A stretch of 64,000 nt of DNA, taken from Microbacterium sp. AG238 (GTDB lineage: Bacteria > Actinomycetota > Actinomycetes > Actinomycetales > Microbacteriaceae). Shown here in pieces: positions 43,802 to 54,715 of the stretch. The notes under the pieces are model-generated. The model worked only from the letters and a program-made list of their open reading frames with translations, was not told where the DNA came from and ran no database searches. Each line of letters opens with the position of its first letter. Position 1 is the first letter of the stretch. The stretch spans positions 310,001-374,000 of the forward strand of contig NZ_RAQC01000002.1 in assembly GCF_003610405.1 (NCBI RefSeq), read 5' to 3'. The translations under genes and the position numbers were made by a program.

Positions 43802-45889
43802 GTGGAGTCCAACTCCGAGAACCTGACGATCGACGAGACTGTCGACGCACCGAACGAAGAGACGCCTGCGCAGCCGGATGCCGTCGTCGAGACCCCCGCC
43901 GAGGACGTGCCCGCCGAGGAGGCCTCGCCCGAGGTCGCCCCCGCTGCGGAGGAGGCTGCCGCGCCTGCCGTCGTGGCCGAGCCCGAGGAGAAGCCCGCGA
44001 AGGCTCCGCGCAAGCGTGCGCCCCGCCGGGCCAAGAGCACGGATGTCGCGCCCGCCGCCACCGACGAGACCCCGGCTGTCGCCGAGGCTCCTGCCGAGAC
44101 GCCGGTCACCGATGCGCCGACGAGCACGGATGCGGGCGCCGAGCCTGCTGCTGAGGCGGTTTCGGCCGACGTCGCGGCTGCTGCTGACGAGAGCGCACCC
44201 GCTGCCGCTGACGCGGCTGTTGATGAGCCCGCCGATGCCGAGCCCGCCGAGGCACCGAAGAAGCCGGCCCGCGGCCGTGGGCGCGGCCGCAACGCGAAGA
44301 AGGATGCCGAGGCCGAGGCCACCCCGAGCCCCGACGCCGCGGCCGAGCCCGGCGACGCTCCGGCGGCCGACAGCGCCGCCGAGACTCCGGCAGAGCAGGC
44401 GCCGGAGACGGACGCCTCGTCCGACGAGTCGTCGAAGTCCGACTCCGGTGAGGGCGACGGCGAGTCGTCCGGTCGCTCGCGGAGCCGTTCACGCAACCGC
44501 AACCGCAACCGCAACAAGGACAACGCCCAGGGCAACCCGGGCCAGGCCGGCCAGAACCAGGGCGGCAACCAGAACCAGGGCGGCAACCAGAACCAGGCCG
44601 GCAATAACGGCCCCGACGACGATGACGCCTCGGGCCAGAACGGCCGTGGCCGCCAGCGCAACAAGCGCCGCGGTCAGGGCGGCGGTGGCGACGAGTTCGA
44701 GACCGAGATCAACGAGGACGACATCCTCATCCCGATCGCCGGTGTGCTCGATGTCCTCGACAACTACGCGTTCGTCCGCACGACCGGCTACCTGCCGGGT
44801 ACTCAGGACGTCTACGTCTCGCTCGGACAGGTCAAGAAGTACAACCTGCGCAAGGGCGACGCCGTCGTCGGCGCGATCAAGCAGCCGCGTGAGGGCGAGC
44901 AGTCGAGCCGCCAGAAGTACAACGCGCTCGTCAAGGTCGACTCCATCAACGGCCTGTCGGTCGAGGACGCCGCCGACCGCGTCGAGTTCGGCAAGCTCAC
45001 GCCGCTGTACCCGCAGGAGCGTCTGCGCCTCGAGACCGGCCCCGAGAAGCTGACCCAGCGGATCATCGATCTCGTGGCTCCGATCGGAAAGGGACAGCGC
45101 GGTCTCATCGTCGCGCCGCCCAAGGCCGGCAAGACGATCGTGCTGCAGCAGATCGCGGGCGCGATCGCGCAGAACAACCCCGAGGTCCACCTCATGGTCG
45201 TGCTCGTCGACGAGCGGCCCGAAGAGGTCACCGACATGCAGCGCACCGTCAAGGGCGAGGTCATCGCCTCGACCTTCGACCGTCCCGCAGAGGACCACAC
45301 GACGGTCGCCGAGCTCGCGATCGAGCGTGCCAAGCGTCTGGTCGAGCTCGGCCGCGACGTCGTCGTGCTGCTCGACTCGATCACGCGCCTCGGCCGCGCG
45401 TACAACCTGTCGGCCCCGACGTCGGGCCGTGTCCTCACCGGTGGCGTCGACGCGTCGGCGCTGTACCCGCCGAAGCGCTTCTTCGGTGCGGCACGCAACA
45501 TCGAGAACGGCGGCTCGCTGACGATCCTCGCCACGGCGCTGGTCGAGACCGGTTCCAAGATGGACGAGGTCATCTTCGAGGAGTTCAAGGGCACGGGCAA
45601 CAGCGAGCTGCGCCTGTCGCGTCAGCTGGCCGACAAGCGCATCTTCCCCGCCGTCGATGTCAACGCTTCCTCGACGCGTCGTGAAGAGATGCTGCTCTCC
45701 TCCGACGAGGTCAAGATCACGTGGAAGCTGCGTCGCGCCCTCGCCGGCCTCGACCAGCAGCACGCGCTCGGCGTCATCCTCGACAAGCTCAAGGAGACGC
45801 AGTCCAACGTCGAGTTCCTCGTTCAGATGCAGAAGTCGATCCCGGCGCCGACCACGCACTCCGGCGGGCACGACAACAGCATCCGCTGA
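43802..45889 (+). CDS. rho: Transcription termination factor Rho
   Basis: The 695-residue protein ends in a complete Rho core: RNA-binding CSD (about 300-375, [26 protein letters not shown]), P-loop VAPPKAGKT (about 437) and the RNA-translocating region. About 295 residues precede it: an acidic Ala/Pro/Glu stretch with two basic patches ([28 protein letters not shown]), then a Ser/Arg/Asn stretch ([12 protein letters not shown]) and a Gly/Asn/Gln tract ([13 protein letters not shown]). I see no Rho_N helical domain, which is normally near the N-terminus. GTG start preceded by AAGAGGAG. It is followed 2 bases later by prfA. Confidence 0.95.
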   Translation: MESNSENLTIDETVDAPNEETPAQPDAVVETPAEDVPAEEASPEVAPAAEEAAAPAVVAEPEEKPAKAPRKRAPRRAKSTDVAPAATDETPAVAEAPAETPVTDAPTSTDAGAEPAAEAVSADVAAAADESAPAAADAAVDEPADAEPAEAPKKPARGRGRGRNAKKDAEAEATPSPDAAAEPGDAPAADSAAETPAEQAPETDASSDESSKSDSGEGDGESSGRSRSRSRNRNRNRNKDNAQGNPGQAGQNQGGNQNQGGNQNQAGNNGPDDDDASGQNGRGRQRNKRRGQGGGGDEFETEINEDDILIPIAGVLDVLDNYAFVRTTGYLPGTQDVYVSLGQVKKYNLRKGDAVVGAIKQPREGEQSSRQKYNALVKVDSINGLSVEDAADRVEFGKLTPLYPQERLRLETGPEKLTQRIIDLVAPIGKGQRGLIVAPPKAGKTIVLQQIAGAIAQNNPEVHLMVVLVDERPEEVTDMQRTVKGEVIASTFDRPAEDHTTVAELAIERAKRLVELGRDVVVLLDSITRLGRAYNLSAPTSGRVLTGGVDASALYPPKRFFGAARNIENGGSLTILATALVETGSKMDEVIFEEFKGTGNSELRLSRQLADKRIFPAVDVNASSTRREEMLLSSDEVKITWKLRRALAGLDQQHALGVILDKLKETQSNVEFLVQMQKSIPAPTTHSGGHDNSIR

Positions 45890-45891
45890 TC

Positions 45892-46968
45892 GTGTTCGAG
45901 TCGGTCCGAGGGCTGCTCGACGAGCACCGCGCGGTTCAGGAGGAGCTCTCCGACCCCGCGGTGCACGCCGACGCCGCGCGCGCCAAGCGCGTGAACCGGC
46001 GCTACGCCGAACTGTCGCGGATCGTCGCGGCCCACGATGCGTGGGTCGCGGCATCCGACGACCTCGCTGCGGCGCGTGAACTCGCCCGCGAGGACGACGC
46101 GTTCGCGGCGGAGGTCCCGGCTCTCGAGGAGGGGCTGCGTGAGGCGCAGGAGCGGCTCCGGCGCCTGCTCATCCCGCGTGACCCCGACGACGCCCGCGAC
46201 GTCATCATGGAGATCAAGCAGGGTGAGGGGGGAGCGGAGTCCGCTCTCTTCGCCGCCGATCTGCTGCGGATGTACATGCAGTACGCCGCGTCGCGCGGGT
46301 GGAAGACCGAGCTGCTCGAACGCAACGAGTCCGACCTCGGCGGCTACAAAGACGTGCAGGTCGCGATCAAGGGATCGTCGACCGACCCTTCACAGGGCGT
46401 GTGGGCGCACCTCAAGTACGAGGGCGGGGTGCACCGCGTGCAGCGCGTGCCCGCGACCGAGTCGCAGGGCCGCATCCACACCTCCACGACGGGCGTGCTC
46501 GTGTTCCCCGAGGTCGACGAGCCCGAAGAGATCACGATCGATCCGAACGACCTGAAGATCGACGTCTTCCGTTCGTCCGGGCCGGGTGGACAGTCGGTCA
46601 ACACGACCGACTCCGCCGTGCGGATCACGCATGTGCCGACGGGCATCGTCGTCTCGATGCAGAACGAGAAGAGCCAGCTGCAGAACCGTGAGGCCGGCAT
46701 GCGCGTGCTTCGGGCCCGCCTGCTCGCGAAGCAGCAGGAGGAGCGGGATGCCGCGGCATCCGACGCCCGCCGTTCGCAGATCCGGGGCATGGACCGCTCC
46801 GAGCGCATCCGCACGTACAACTTCCCCGAGAACCGCATCGCCGACCATCGGACGGGCTACAAGGCATACAACCTCGACCAGGTGATGGACGGCGCCCTCG
46901 CGCCGGTCATCGAGAGCTGTATCGCCGCCGACGAAGAGGCGCGCCTAGCCGCTCTGGCCGACGACTGA
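45892..46968 (+). CDS. prfA: Peptide chain release factor 1
   Basis: The 358-residue factor releases the peptide at UAA and UAG codons. The GGQ loop ([19 protein letters not shown], about 229-247) is intact, as are the N-terminal helical domain and the [10 protein letters not shown] segment. The start is GTG (VFESVRGLL) 2 bases after the rho stop. The Gln of GGQ is the methylation target of PrmC, encoded 1.8 kb downstream across a divergent cysEK insertion. Confidence 0.95.
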   Translation: MFESVRGLLDEHRAVQEELSDPAVHADAARAKRVNRRYAELSRIVAAHDAWVAASDDLAAARELAREDDAFAAEVPALEEGLREAQERLRRLLIPRDPDDARDVIMEIKQGEGGAESALFAADLLRMYMQYAASRGWKTELLERNESDLGGYKDVQVAIKGSSTDPSQGVWAHLKYEGGVHRVQRVPATESQGRIHTSTTGVLVFPEVDEPEEITIDPNDLKIDVFRSSGPGGQSVNTTDSAVRITHVPTGIVVSMQNEKSQLQNREAGMRVLRARLLAKQQEERDAAASDARRSQIRGMDRSERIRTYNFPENRIADHRTGYKAYNLDQVMDGALAPVIESCIAADEEARLAALADD

Positions 46969-46997
46969 CCCAGCCCCTTCTCGCTTCGGTCCTTCGA

Positions 46998-47049
46998 CTC
47001 GCCAAGATCTGCGGGTCCGGCGGGCCTGGCACCCGCCGTTCCTGGCGAG
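46998..47049. terminator. Two-tier hairpin between prfA and cysE
   Basis: Outer stem CTCGCCA (46998-47004) with TGGCGAG (47043-47049), and inner stem GGCGGG (47019-47024) with CCCGCC (47032-47037). It lies between convergent stop codons. Confidence 0.6.
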
Positions 47050-47073
47050 CCGACGGGGGCGTCGGGGGAGTAG

Positions 47074-47646
47074 TCAGATGTGGTACTCGGGAGCGGTGAG
47101 CACCGCGCGGGTGTCCTCGCCCTCGCGGCGGGCACGCGGCCGGGCGGGGACACCGACCAGCACCGAGTCGGCGGGCGCATCCTTGGTGACCACGGCGTTG
47201 GCGCCGACGACGCTGCCGGCGCCGATCGTGATCGGACCCAGGATCTTCGCGCCGGCGCCGACCGCGACCCCGTCTTCGAGAGTGGGATGCCGCTTGCCGG
47301 CGTGACGGGTGCGGCCGCCGAGCGTCACGCCGTGGTACAGCATGACGTCGTCGCCGATGACGGCGGTCTCGCCGATCACGACGCCCATGCCGTGGTCGAT
47401 GAAGAACCGCCGGCCGATCCGCGCTCCCGGGTGGATCTCGATGCCCGTGAGCCAGCGGGTCAGCTGCGACCCGGCGCGCGCGAGGAACCGCGCACGCCGG
47501 AGCCACAGCCGGTGCATGATGCGATACGACCAGACCGCGTGCAGCCCCGGGTACAGCAACGCGATCTCCAGGCCGCTGCGAGCCGCGGGGTCGCGGAGCT
47601 TCGCGGCGGCCAGATCCTCGCGGATGCGTGCGCGGAGCGTTCCCAT
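47074..47646 (-). CDS. cysE: Serine O-acetyltransferase
   Basis: The 190-residue enzyme acetylates serine with acetyl-CoA for cysteine synthesis. It has a short N-terminal helical domain and the left-handed beta helix ([43 protein letters not shown]...) with the [11 protein letters not shown] loop. The C-terminal Ile of TAPEYHI could insert in the CysK active site, as known in the cysteine synthase complex. Its ATG shares one base with the cysK stop (TGATG). Confidence 0.95.
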   Translation of the reverse strand: MGTLRARIREDLAAAKLRDPAARSGLEIALLYPGLHAVWSYRIMHRLWLRRARFLARAGSQLTRWLTGIEIHPGARIGRRFFIDHGMGVVIGETAVIGDDVMLYHGVTLGGRTRHAGKRHPTLEDGVAVGAGAKILGPITIGAGSVVGANAVVTKDAPADSVLVGVPARPRARREGEDTRAVLTAPEYHI

Positions 47647-48599
47647 CAGTCTTCGCGCAGGTCCTCGAACAGCGGGGTCGACAGGTAGCGCTCTCCGAAC
47701 GAAGGGATGATCACGACGATATTCTTGCCCTCGGATTCGGGGCGTGCCGCCACCTGGAGTGCGGCCCAGACGGCCGCTCCCGACGAGATCCCGACGAGGA
47801 TGCCCTCCTTCTGCGCCACCTCGCGCGCGACGCGGATCGCGTCGTCGAACGTGACGTCCTGCACCTCGTCGATGACGCCCTGATCGAGGATCGGCGGAAT
47901 GAAGTTCGGCCCGATGCCCTGGATCTTGTGGGGTCCGGGCTTGCCCTCGGTCAGCAGGGGGGAGTCCTTCGGCTCGACCGCGACGACCTTCACATCGGCG
48001 ACGCGTTCCTTCAGCACCTGACCGACCCCCGTGATCGTGCCGCCCGTGCCGATGCCGGCGACGAAGTAGCCGACCTGGCCATCGGTGTCGCGGAGGATCT
48101 CCTCGGCGGTCGTGCGACGGTGGATGTCGGGGTTGGCTTCGTTGGCGAACTGCTTCGCCAGAACGGCGCCGGGAGTCTCGGCGGCGATCTTCTCCGCCTC
48201 GGACACGGCGCCCTTCATGCCCAGCGAGGGGTCGGTCAGCACGAGCTCGGCGCCGTATGCCTTGAGCAGCAGGCGGCGCTCCATCGACATCGACGAGGGC
48301 ATGGTGAGGATGACGCGGTATCCGCGCGCAGCACCGACCATCGCCAGAGCGATCCCGGTGTTGCCGCTGGTGCCTTCGACGATCGTGCCGCCGGGCTGGA
48401 GGGCGCCGGCCTTCTCGGCGGCGTCGACGATGGCGATGCCGAGACGGTCCTTCACGGACGACGCGGGGTTGTAGAACTCGAGCTTGGCGAGCACGGTGCC
48501 CGGCAGACCCTCGCTGACGCGGTTCAATCGCACGAGAGGCGTGTTGCCGTACGCGGTGGTGATGTCGGGGTGGATGCCGTGGGTGACCGGGTCGGACAT
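47646..48599 (-). CDS. cysK: Cysteine synthase A (O-acetylserine sulfhydrylase)
   Basis: The 317-residue PLP enzyme makes cysteine from O-acetylserine and sulfide. K50 in [11 protein letters not shown] holds PLP, with [12 protein letters not shown] and [10 protein letters not shown] as phosphate loops. GAAAGG precedes the ATG. It forms a two-gene operon with cysE and lies divergent from prmC, so this pair breaks up the usual prfA-prmC order. Confidence 0.96.
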   Translation of the reverse strand: MSDPVTHGIHPDITTAYGNTPLVRLNRVSEGLPGTVLAKLEFYNPASSVKDRLGIAIVDAAEKAGALQPGGTIVEGTSGNTGIALAMVGAARGYRVILTMPSSMSMERRLLLKAYGAELVLTDPSLGMKGAVSEAEKIAAETPGAVLAKQFANEANPDIHRRTTAEEILRDTDGQVGYFVAGIGTGGTITGVGQVLKERVADVKVVAVEPKDSPLLTEGKPGPHKIQGIGPNFIPPILDQGVIDEVQDVTFDDAIRVAREVAQKEGILVGISSGAAVWAALQVAARPESEGKNIVVIIPSFGERYLSTPLFEDLRED

Positions 48600-48709
48600 G
48601 TCTGCCTTTCAGGTTTTCGAGCGGATGCCGCGTCGCGGCGGGATCGTCGCCCCAGCCTATTGTCGTGCTCCGATGAGGGAGCCGAATGTGACGAATCCGC
48701 GAGCGTGAT

Positions 48710-48715
48710 TAGGCT
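48710..48715 (+). promoter_or_regulatory. Probable -10 element of prmC (leaderless or very short leader)
   Basis: TAGGCT lies 10 bases before the prmC ATG, with no ribosome binding site in between. Confidence 0.4.
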
Positions 48716-48725
48716 TGTCGGCGCC

Positions 48726-49607
48726 ATGAGCACCGCGTCCCTCCCTGCACCGACCCTGACCGAGGTCCTGCGTGCCGCGACCGCCGAGCTCGAGACCGCC
48801 TTCGTGCCGACTCCACAGGTCGATGCCGAGCTCCTCGCCGCGCACGTGCTGGGCATCGGGCGCGGCGAGCTGTCGGCCGCGGTCTTCCGCGGCGATGCGA
48901 TCGGCTCCGAGGATGCCGCGCGACTGGCCGAACTGGTCGCGCGTCGCGCGGCCCGCGAGCCCCTGCAGCATCTCACCGGGGTCGCGCCCTTCCGTCACCT
49001 CGAACTCCGCGTCGGTCCCGGTGTCTTCGTGCCGCGTCCCGAGACGGAGTCGGTCGCCCAGATCGCGATCGACCTGCTGCGCGCGGCCGCCGGCCCCGAG
49101 CCCGTCGCGGTCGACCTCGGCACGGGCTCGGGAGCGATCGCCCTGGCGCTGGCGACGGAGGTGCCGCACGCGCGGGTGCACGCGGCGGAGAACTCGGTCG
49201 ACGCCTTCATCTGGACGAAGGAGAACTTCGCCCTCGTGGGTGCGCCGAACGCGCGCCTCGCCTTCATCGACCTCGAGCACGCGTTCCCGGAACTCGACGG
49301 CACCGTGTCAGTGCTCGTCTCCAACCCGCCCTACGTGCCCGATGACGCCATTCCACGTGACCCCGAGGTGCGACTGTGGGACCCGCCGGCGGCGCTGTAC
49401 GGCGGCGCCGACGGGCTGGACGTCGTCCGCACCCTCTCACGCGTCGGGCTCCGCCTGGTGCACCCGGGGGGCAGCATCGTCATCGAGCACGGCGAGCTGC
49501 AGGGGGCCGCCATCCGCGGCATCCTCGCCGCCGACGGATGGTCTGCGACCGCCACGCATCCCGACCTCACGATGCGCGACCGCACCACGACGGCCGTCCG
49601 CTCCTGA
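48726..49607 (+). CDS. prmC: Release factor glutamine methyltransferase
   Basis: The 293-residue enzyme methylates the GGQ glutamine of release factors. N-terminal helical domain with PTPQVDAELLAAHVLG, SAM motif VDLGTGSGAIALALA (about 125-139), and catalytic SNPPYVP near 199. Its stop codon lies within the loop of a 12-bp hairpin, an unusual terminator position. The substrate prfA is on the same strand upstream. Confidence 0.95.
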   Translation: MSTASLPAPTLTEVLRAATAELETAFVPTPQVDAELLAAHVLGIGRGELSAAVFRGDAIGSEDAARLAELVARRAAREPLQHLTGVAPFRHLELRVGPGVFVPRPETESVAQIAIDLLRAAAGPEPVAVDLGTGSGAIALALATEVPHARVHAAENSVDAFIWTKENFALVGAPNARLAFIDLEHAFPELDGTVSVLVSNPPYVPDDAIPRDPEVRLWDPPAALYGGADGLDVVRTLSRVGLRLVHPGGSIVIEHGELQGAAIRGILAADGWSATATHPDLTMRDRTTTAVRS

Positions 49608-49619
49608 GAGCGGACGGCC
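49592..49619 (+). terminator. 12-bp hairpin with the prmC stop codon in its loop
   Basis: GGCCGTCCGCTC (49592-49603) and GAGCGGACGGCC (49608-49619) pair perfectly; the 4-base loop CTGA contains the TGA stop (49605-49607) of prmC. A separate promoter for the next gene follows. Confidence 0.7.
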
Positions 49620-49626
49620 TCCGCCG

Positions 49627-49632
49627 TACACT
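49627..49632 (+). promoter_or_regulatory. Probable -10 element of the threonylcarbamoyladenylate synthase gene
   Basis: TACACT lies 9 bases before the ATG at 49642, without a ribosome binding site. It follows directly on the prmC hairpin. Confidence 0.45.
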
Positions 49633-49641
49633 GGAGCGGTC

Positions 49642-50400
49642 ATGTCTCCCGTTTTCGACTGCCGCGACGAGACCCAGGTCCTCCCCGGCATGCGCCAGGC
49701 GCGCCAGGCCATCGGTCGCGGCGATCTCATCGTCCTGCCCACCGACACCGTCTACGGTGTCGCCGCCGACGCCTTCAGCGCCGCGGCCGTCACCAAGCTG
49801 CTCGCCGCGAAGGGGCGGGGTCGCCAGTCGCCGCCCCCGGTGCTGGTCGCCGGCATCGCGACGATGCGCGCGCTCGTGGCCGAGGTGCCCGAGCCCGTCG
49901 AGCGGCTCGTCGAAGCGTTCTGGCCGGGAGGTCTGACGATCGTCCTGCCCGCGCAACCTTCACTGTCGTGGGACCTGGGCGAGACCCGGGGAACCGTCGC
50001 GGTGCGCATGCCCGCCGACAGGTTCGCCCTCGAGCTCTTGGAGGAGTGCGGGCCCCTGGCGGTCTCGAGCGCCAATCTCACGAAGATGAACGCTGCCGTC
50101 ACGATCGACGACGCGATACGGATGCTGGGCGACAGTGTCTCGGTCTACCTCGACGGCGGCCCTGCCGCGACCGGTGTGGCCTCGACGATCGTCGACGCGA
50201 CGACCTTGGTGGGCTCAGACCCGGCCCCGGTGCGCGTACTCCGCGAGGGTGCCGTCAGCCGCGAGGCACTGCGCGACGTGCTCGGCGACCTGCTCGAACC
50301 CGACCCCGAGCCCGAGCACGCCGAGGCGGCGAACCGCACCCCCATGGAGCCCGGCTCCGGGGGCGGCACCGGCGAGACCGCCGGCGGCAGCGTCGCGTGA
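49642..50400 (+). CDS. L-threonylcarbamoyladenylate synthase (Sua5/YrdC family)
   Basis: The 252-residue enzyme makes the activated intermediate for the t6A modification of ANN-reading tRNAs, from threonine, bicarbonate and ATP. The YrdC core is complete: LPTDTVYGVAADAF, FWPGGLTIVLPAQ, TVAVRMPAD and GPLAVSSANLT. The tail after about 215 residues is acidic and Gly-rich (EPDPEPEHAEAANR...) and not the Sua5 C-terminal domain. GTGA overlap with wecA. Confidence 0.92.
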   Translation: MSPVFDCRDETQVLPGMRQARQAIGRGDLIVLPTDTVYGVAADAFSAAAVTKLLAAKGRGRQSPPPVLVAGIATMRALVAEVPEPVERLVEAFWPGGLTIVLPAQPSLSWDLGETRGTVAVRMPADRFALELLEECGPLAVSSANLTKMNAAVTIDDAIRMLGDSVSVYLDGGPAATGVASTIVDATTLVGSDPAPVRVLREGAVSREALRDVLGDLLEPDPEPEHAEAANRTPMEPGSGGGTGETAGGSVA

Positions 50401-51554
50401 GGCTCTACCTGGCCACCTTCGTGGTCACGGCCCTCGTCACCTTCGGGTTGACGTGGCTCGTCCTCAAGGTGAGTCTGCGGTACAAGCTCTACCCCGAGAT
50501 CCGCGACCGCGACGTCCACCGGACGCCGACGCCGAGACTCGGCGGCGTCGGGATGTTCCTCGGTGCCACCGCGGTCATCCTGGCCTCGTCGCAGATCCCG
50601 TTCTTCGCGATCTTCTGGGCCAAGCCCGAACCGATCTGGGCCATCCTCGCGGCGACCGCGCTCATCGTCGTCGTCGGCGTCGCTGACGATCTGTGGGACC
50701 TCGACTGGCTCATCAAGCTCGGTGCGCAGTTCGCCGCCGCGGCCATCGTCGTGGGTTTCGGGGGAGTGCAGATGTACACGATCCCGCTCGGGGGCCAGAC
50801 GGTGGTCTCGAGCGCCGCGAGCTTCACGATCACGGTGTTCTCGATCGTCGTGGTGATGAACGCCGTCAACTTCATCGACGGCCTCGACGGCCTCGTGGCG
50901 GGGGTGGCCCTGATCGCGAACGGCGTGTTCTTCACGTACACCTATCTGCTCGGGCGCGACTTCGGCGCGAGCAGCTACGCGAACCTGGCATCCTTCCTGG
51001 CCGTCGTCCTCCTCGGGGTCTGCGCCGGCTTCCTGCCGCTGAACTGGAACCCCGCGAAGCTGTTCATGGGCGACTCGGGAGCCCTCATGATCGGGCTGCT
51101 CATGAGCTGCTCGGCGATCCTCGTGACCGGCACCCTCGTCCCGGCCACGGGAGACAACGACGTGTTCGGCCGCTCGCAGCTGCTGGGTGCGTTCATCCCG
51201 ATCCTGCTGCCGGTCGTCGTCGTCCTCCTGCCGCTGCTCGACTTCGGCATGGCGGTGATCCGCCGCATGTCCCGCGGTAAGTCGCCGTTCTCGCCCGACC
51301 GCAAGCACCTGCACCACCGCATGCTCGACATGGGCCACAGCGATCGCGACGCCGTCCTCGTCTTCTATGCCTGGACGACGGTCGTGAGCCTCTCGGTGCT
51401 GCTGATGTACATCGGCACGACCGCGGCCTGGCCCGGCGACTACCTCTTCGGACTCGGCTTCCTCGTGCTCGGCGTCGCCGCGTGCCTCGTCGTGACCTTC
51501 ATCCCCGCGCGCCCTCAGCGCCCGACCACCCTCGTGAAAGAGCCCTCCTCGTGA
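50397..51554 (+). CDS. Undecaprenyl-phosphate sugar-1-phosphate transferase (WecA/TagO-like, MraY superfamily)
   Basis: The 385-residue membrane enzyme has ten to eleven hydrophobic segments. The motifs VADDLWDLDW, NAVNFIDGLDGLVAGV and FMGDSGALMIG with HLHHRMLDMGHS are those of polyprenyl-phosphate HexNAc-1-phosphate transferases, which start wall polysaccharide or lipid-linked sugar synthesis. GTG start overlaps the preceding stop; its own stop overlaps the AtpI-like gene. This position just before the ATP synthase genes is common in actinobacteria. Confidence 0.92.
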   Translation: MRLYLATFVVTALVTFGLTWLVLKVSLRYKLYPEIRDRDVHRTPTPRLGGVGMFLGATAVILASSQIPFFAIFWAKPEPIWAILAATALIVVVGVADDLWDLDWLIKLGAQFAAAAIVVGFGGVQMYTIPLGGQTVVSSAASFTITVFSIVVVMNAVNFIDGLDGLVAGVALIANGVFFTYTYLLGRDFGASSYANLASFLAVVLLGVCAGFLPLNWNPAKLFMGDSGALMIGLLMSCSAILVTGTLVPATGDNDVFGRSQLLGAFIPILLPVVVVLLPLLDFGMAVIRRMSRGKSPFSPDRKHLHHRMLDMGHSDRDAVLVFYAWTTVVSLSVLLMYIGTTAAWPGDYLFGLGFLVLGVAACLVVTFIPARPQRPTTLVKEPSS

Positions 51555-52036
51555 CTGCGAACACCCCCGATCCCACCGCTCGCCGCCGCATCTCCAGCAC
51601 ACCCGTCCTGCGTGCCGCGCTCACGTGGGGGCTGCTCGTCGGCGTCGTCGTCGCGGCAGTCCTCGCGCTCGTCGGCGGGCTCGTCGCGGGGGCGGACGGC
51701 GCCTGGAGCGGCGTGCTGGGCGCGCTGGTCGGCATCGTCTTCCCCGCGTTCACCGCCCTCAGCATCCTGATCGGCAACCATTGGTACGGTCACCCGCAGT
51801 GGCTCCAGATCTTCTTCGCCGTCGTGCTGGGCGGCTGGCTGCTGAAGTTCGTCCTCGTGATCGTCGCGCTGCTTCTGCTGTTCCAGGTGGAGTGGCTCGA
51901 GCGCGGGATCTTCGCCCTCGCTGTCATCGTCGCGGCGGTCGCGTCGCTGGTGGTCGACCTGATCGTCCTGAGCCGGATGCGGCTCTCCGGTGCATCGGAT
52001 GTCGAACTTCCGACGTCCGACACGATCCAGGATTAG
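51551..52036 (+). CDS. AtpI-like small membrane protein
   Basis: The 161-residue protein has four hydrophobic segments (about 18-43, 52-70, 79-105, 112-136) and a polar C-terminus. Its place between wecA and atpB and its topology fit the actinobacterial AtpI position, although sequence similarity to AtpI is weak. AtpI helps assemble the c ring in other bacteria; here that is inferred. GTG start overlaps the wecA stop as GTGA. Confidence 0.7.
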   Translation: MTANTPDPTARRRISSTPVLRAALTWGLLVGVVVAAVLALVGGLVAGADGAWSGVLGALVGIVFPAFTALSILIGNHWYGHPQWLQIFFAVVLGGWLLKFVLVIVALLLLFQVEWLERGIFALAVIVAAVASLVVDLIVLSRMRLSGASDVELPTSDTIQD

Positions 52037-52054
52037 GTCGAGCCGTAACCTTTG

Positions 52055-52072
52055 GTAGTGTGGGACTACACT
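52055..52072 (+). promoter_or_regulatory. Probable promoter region of the atp operon
   Basis: TACACT (52067-52072) is a -10 candidate, embedded in a GTAGT/ACTAC inverted repeat (52055-52059 with 52065-52069). The leader to atpB (about 100 bases) carries no further gene. Confidence 0.4.
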
Positions 52073-52178
52073 CTGCGGCCGGTGTGCAGTGGCGACACTG
52101 AGGCCCCGCTGGAGTCGTTCCCCTTCTAAACCCTCACCGAGCTAGTCCTGGCTGGCCCGAGAAGCTGGAGCCAATACG

Positions 52179-53268
<1,090 letters not shown>

Positions 53269-53299
53269 TCCCGACGCGACCCACAGATAAGGAGACAGG

Positions 53300-53854
53300 A
53301 TGCTGAACGCTCTTGTCACGCTTGCGGCGGAGGAGGGATCCAACCAGGTCCCCATCCTCCCGGCGGTCTACGACATCATCTGGTCGGCTGTCTGCTTCCT
53401 CGTCATCATCTTCGTGGTGGTGCGCTACGCGATGCCGCGCCTGAACACGGTGCTCGACGCGCGCAGCGCGGCCATCGAGGGCAACATCGCCAAGGCCGAT
53501 GAAGCCCAGCGCAAGGCCGAGGCGGCGCTCGAGGAGTACACCGCTCAGCTGGCCGAGGCCCGCAAGGAAGCCGGCGAGATCCGCGACGCCGCTCGCGAGG
53601 ACGGTCGCAAGATCGTCAGCGAGGCGAAGCAGAACGCTTCGGCCGAGGCCGAACGCCTCACCGCAGCCGCGCACACGCAGATCGAGGCCGAGCGCCAGGC
53701 GGCCGCCGTATCGCTGCGCAGCGAGGTCGGCACGCTGGCTCTCGACCTCGCCGGCGGCGTCATCGGCGAGACCCTGTCCGACGACCAGAAGGCTCAGGCT
53801 GTCGTCGACCGCTTCCTCAGCGAGCTCGAGGCCTCAGAGAAGGCGTCGAACTGA
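53300..53854 (+). CDS. atpF: ATP synthase F0 subunit b
   Basis: The 184-residue stator subunit has one membrane segment (about 23-43) and a long charged helix (about 50-175) that forms the peripheral stalk dimer. AAGGAG precedes the ATG; its stop shares one base with atpH (TGATG). Confidence 0.95.
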   Translation: MLNALVTLAAEEGSNQVPILPAVYDIIWSAVCFLVIIFVVVRYAMPRLNTVLDARSAAIEGNIAKADEAQRKAEAALEEYTAQLAEARKEAGEIRDAAREDGRKIVSEAKQNASAEAERLTAAAHTQIEAERQAAAVSLRSEVGTLALDLAGGVIGETLSDDQKAQAVVDRFLSELEASEKASN

Positions 53855-54642
53855 TGGGCAGCGCGACCACTCAGGCACTCGTCGCGACGACGTCGGCCAT
53901 CGCCGAGACCCCCGGGCTCACGCTCGAGGTGTCCGGTGAGCTGTTCGCCGCCGCGCGGGCTCTGGCGGACTCGCCGCAGCTGAGCGGCGCGCTGACGGAC
54001 AACGCGGCTTCGTCGCAGATTCGCGACAAGGTCGTCGGCGACGTGTTCGGTCCGGCGTTCGCGCCGCAGACCGTGTCGTTGCTGCGCACGGCCGTCGCGC
54101 AGCGCTGGTCCTCTGTCGACGACTTCGTCGACGCCGTCGAGGAGCTGGCGATCCGCGCCGCCGCCGTCGCCGATCAGGGCGATCTCGAGAACGAGCTGTT
54201 CGGTGTGCTGCACACCGTGTCGGCGAACCCCGAGCTCGAACTCGCTCTCGGCAGCCGGCTGGGGGAGGCCTCGGCCAAGGGGGCTCTCATCGAGCGCCTT
54301 CTCGACGGACGCTTCGGCGCCGGTACGCGCCTCATCGCGTCGTCGATCGTGCAGCGTCCGCGTGAACGTCGCGTGCGTCAGCTGCTCGAGCGAGCCATCC
54401 GCATCGTCTCGAACCAGCGTGGTCGCGTGGTCGCGAGCGTCCGCACGGCGACCCCGCTCAACGATCAGCAGCGTGCCCGTCTCGCCGAGACCCTCTCGAA
54501 CCGATACGGCACCGCCGTCGCGCTCAACCTCGTCGTCGACCCCGGGGTCGTCGGGGGTCTGCGCATCGAGATCGGCGACGACGTGATCGACGCCACCGTC
54601 GCCTCCCGCCTCTCCGATCTCCGCCAGCGACTGGCGGGCTGA
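53854..54642 (+). CDS. atpH: ATP synthase F1 subunit delta
   Basis: The 262-residue subunit links the stator to F1. It is about 80 residues longer than the E. coli protein (177), as is typical of actinobacteria: a helical N-terminal segment (about 1-75) precedes the delta core, which ends [34 protein letters not shown]. Confidence 0.93.
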   Translation: MGSATTQALVATTSAIAETPGLTLEVSGELFAAARALADSPQLSGALTDNAASSQIRDKVVGDVFGPAFAPQTVSLLRTAVAQRWSSVDDFVDAVEELAIRAAAVADQGDLENELFGVLHTVSANPELELALGSRLGEASAKGALIERLLDGRFGAGTRLIASSIVQRPRERRVRQLLERAIRIVSNQRGRVVASVRTATPLNDQQRARLAETLSNRYGTAVALNLVVDPGVVGGLRIEIGDDVIDATVASRLSDLRQRLAG

Positions 54643-54715
54643 CCCACCTCACCGCCCGCAGGGGCGCACCGGCCGGATGCATCCGGACCCTCAGACTCAG
54701 GACCGAAGGAACACC

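Noticed and set aside
44489-46054. A 521-codon open frame on the minus strand
   Set aside because: It is antisense to rho and has a low-complexity product.
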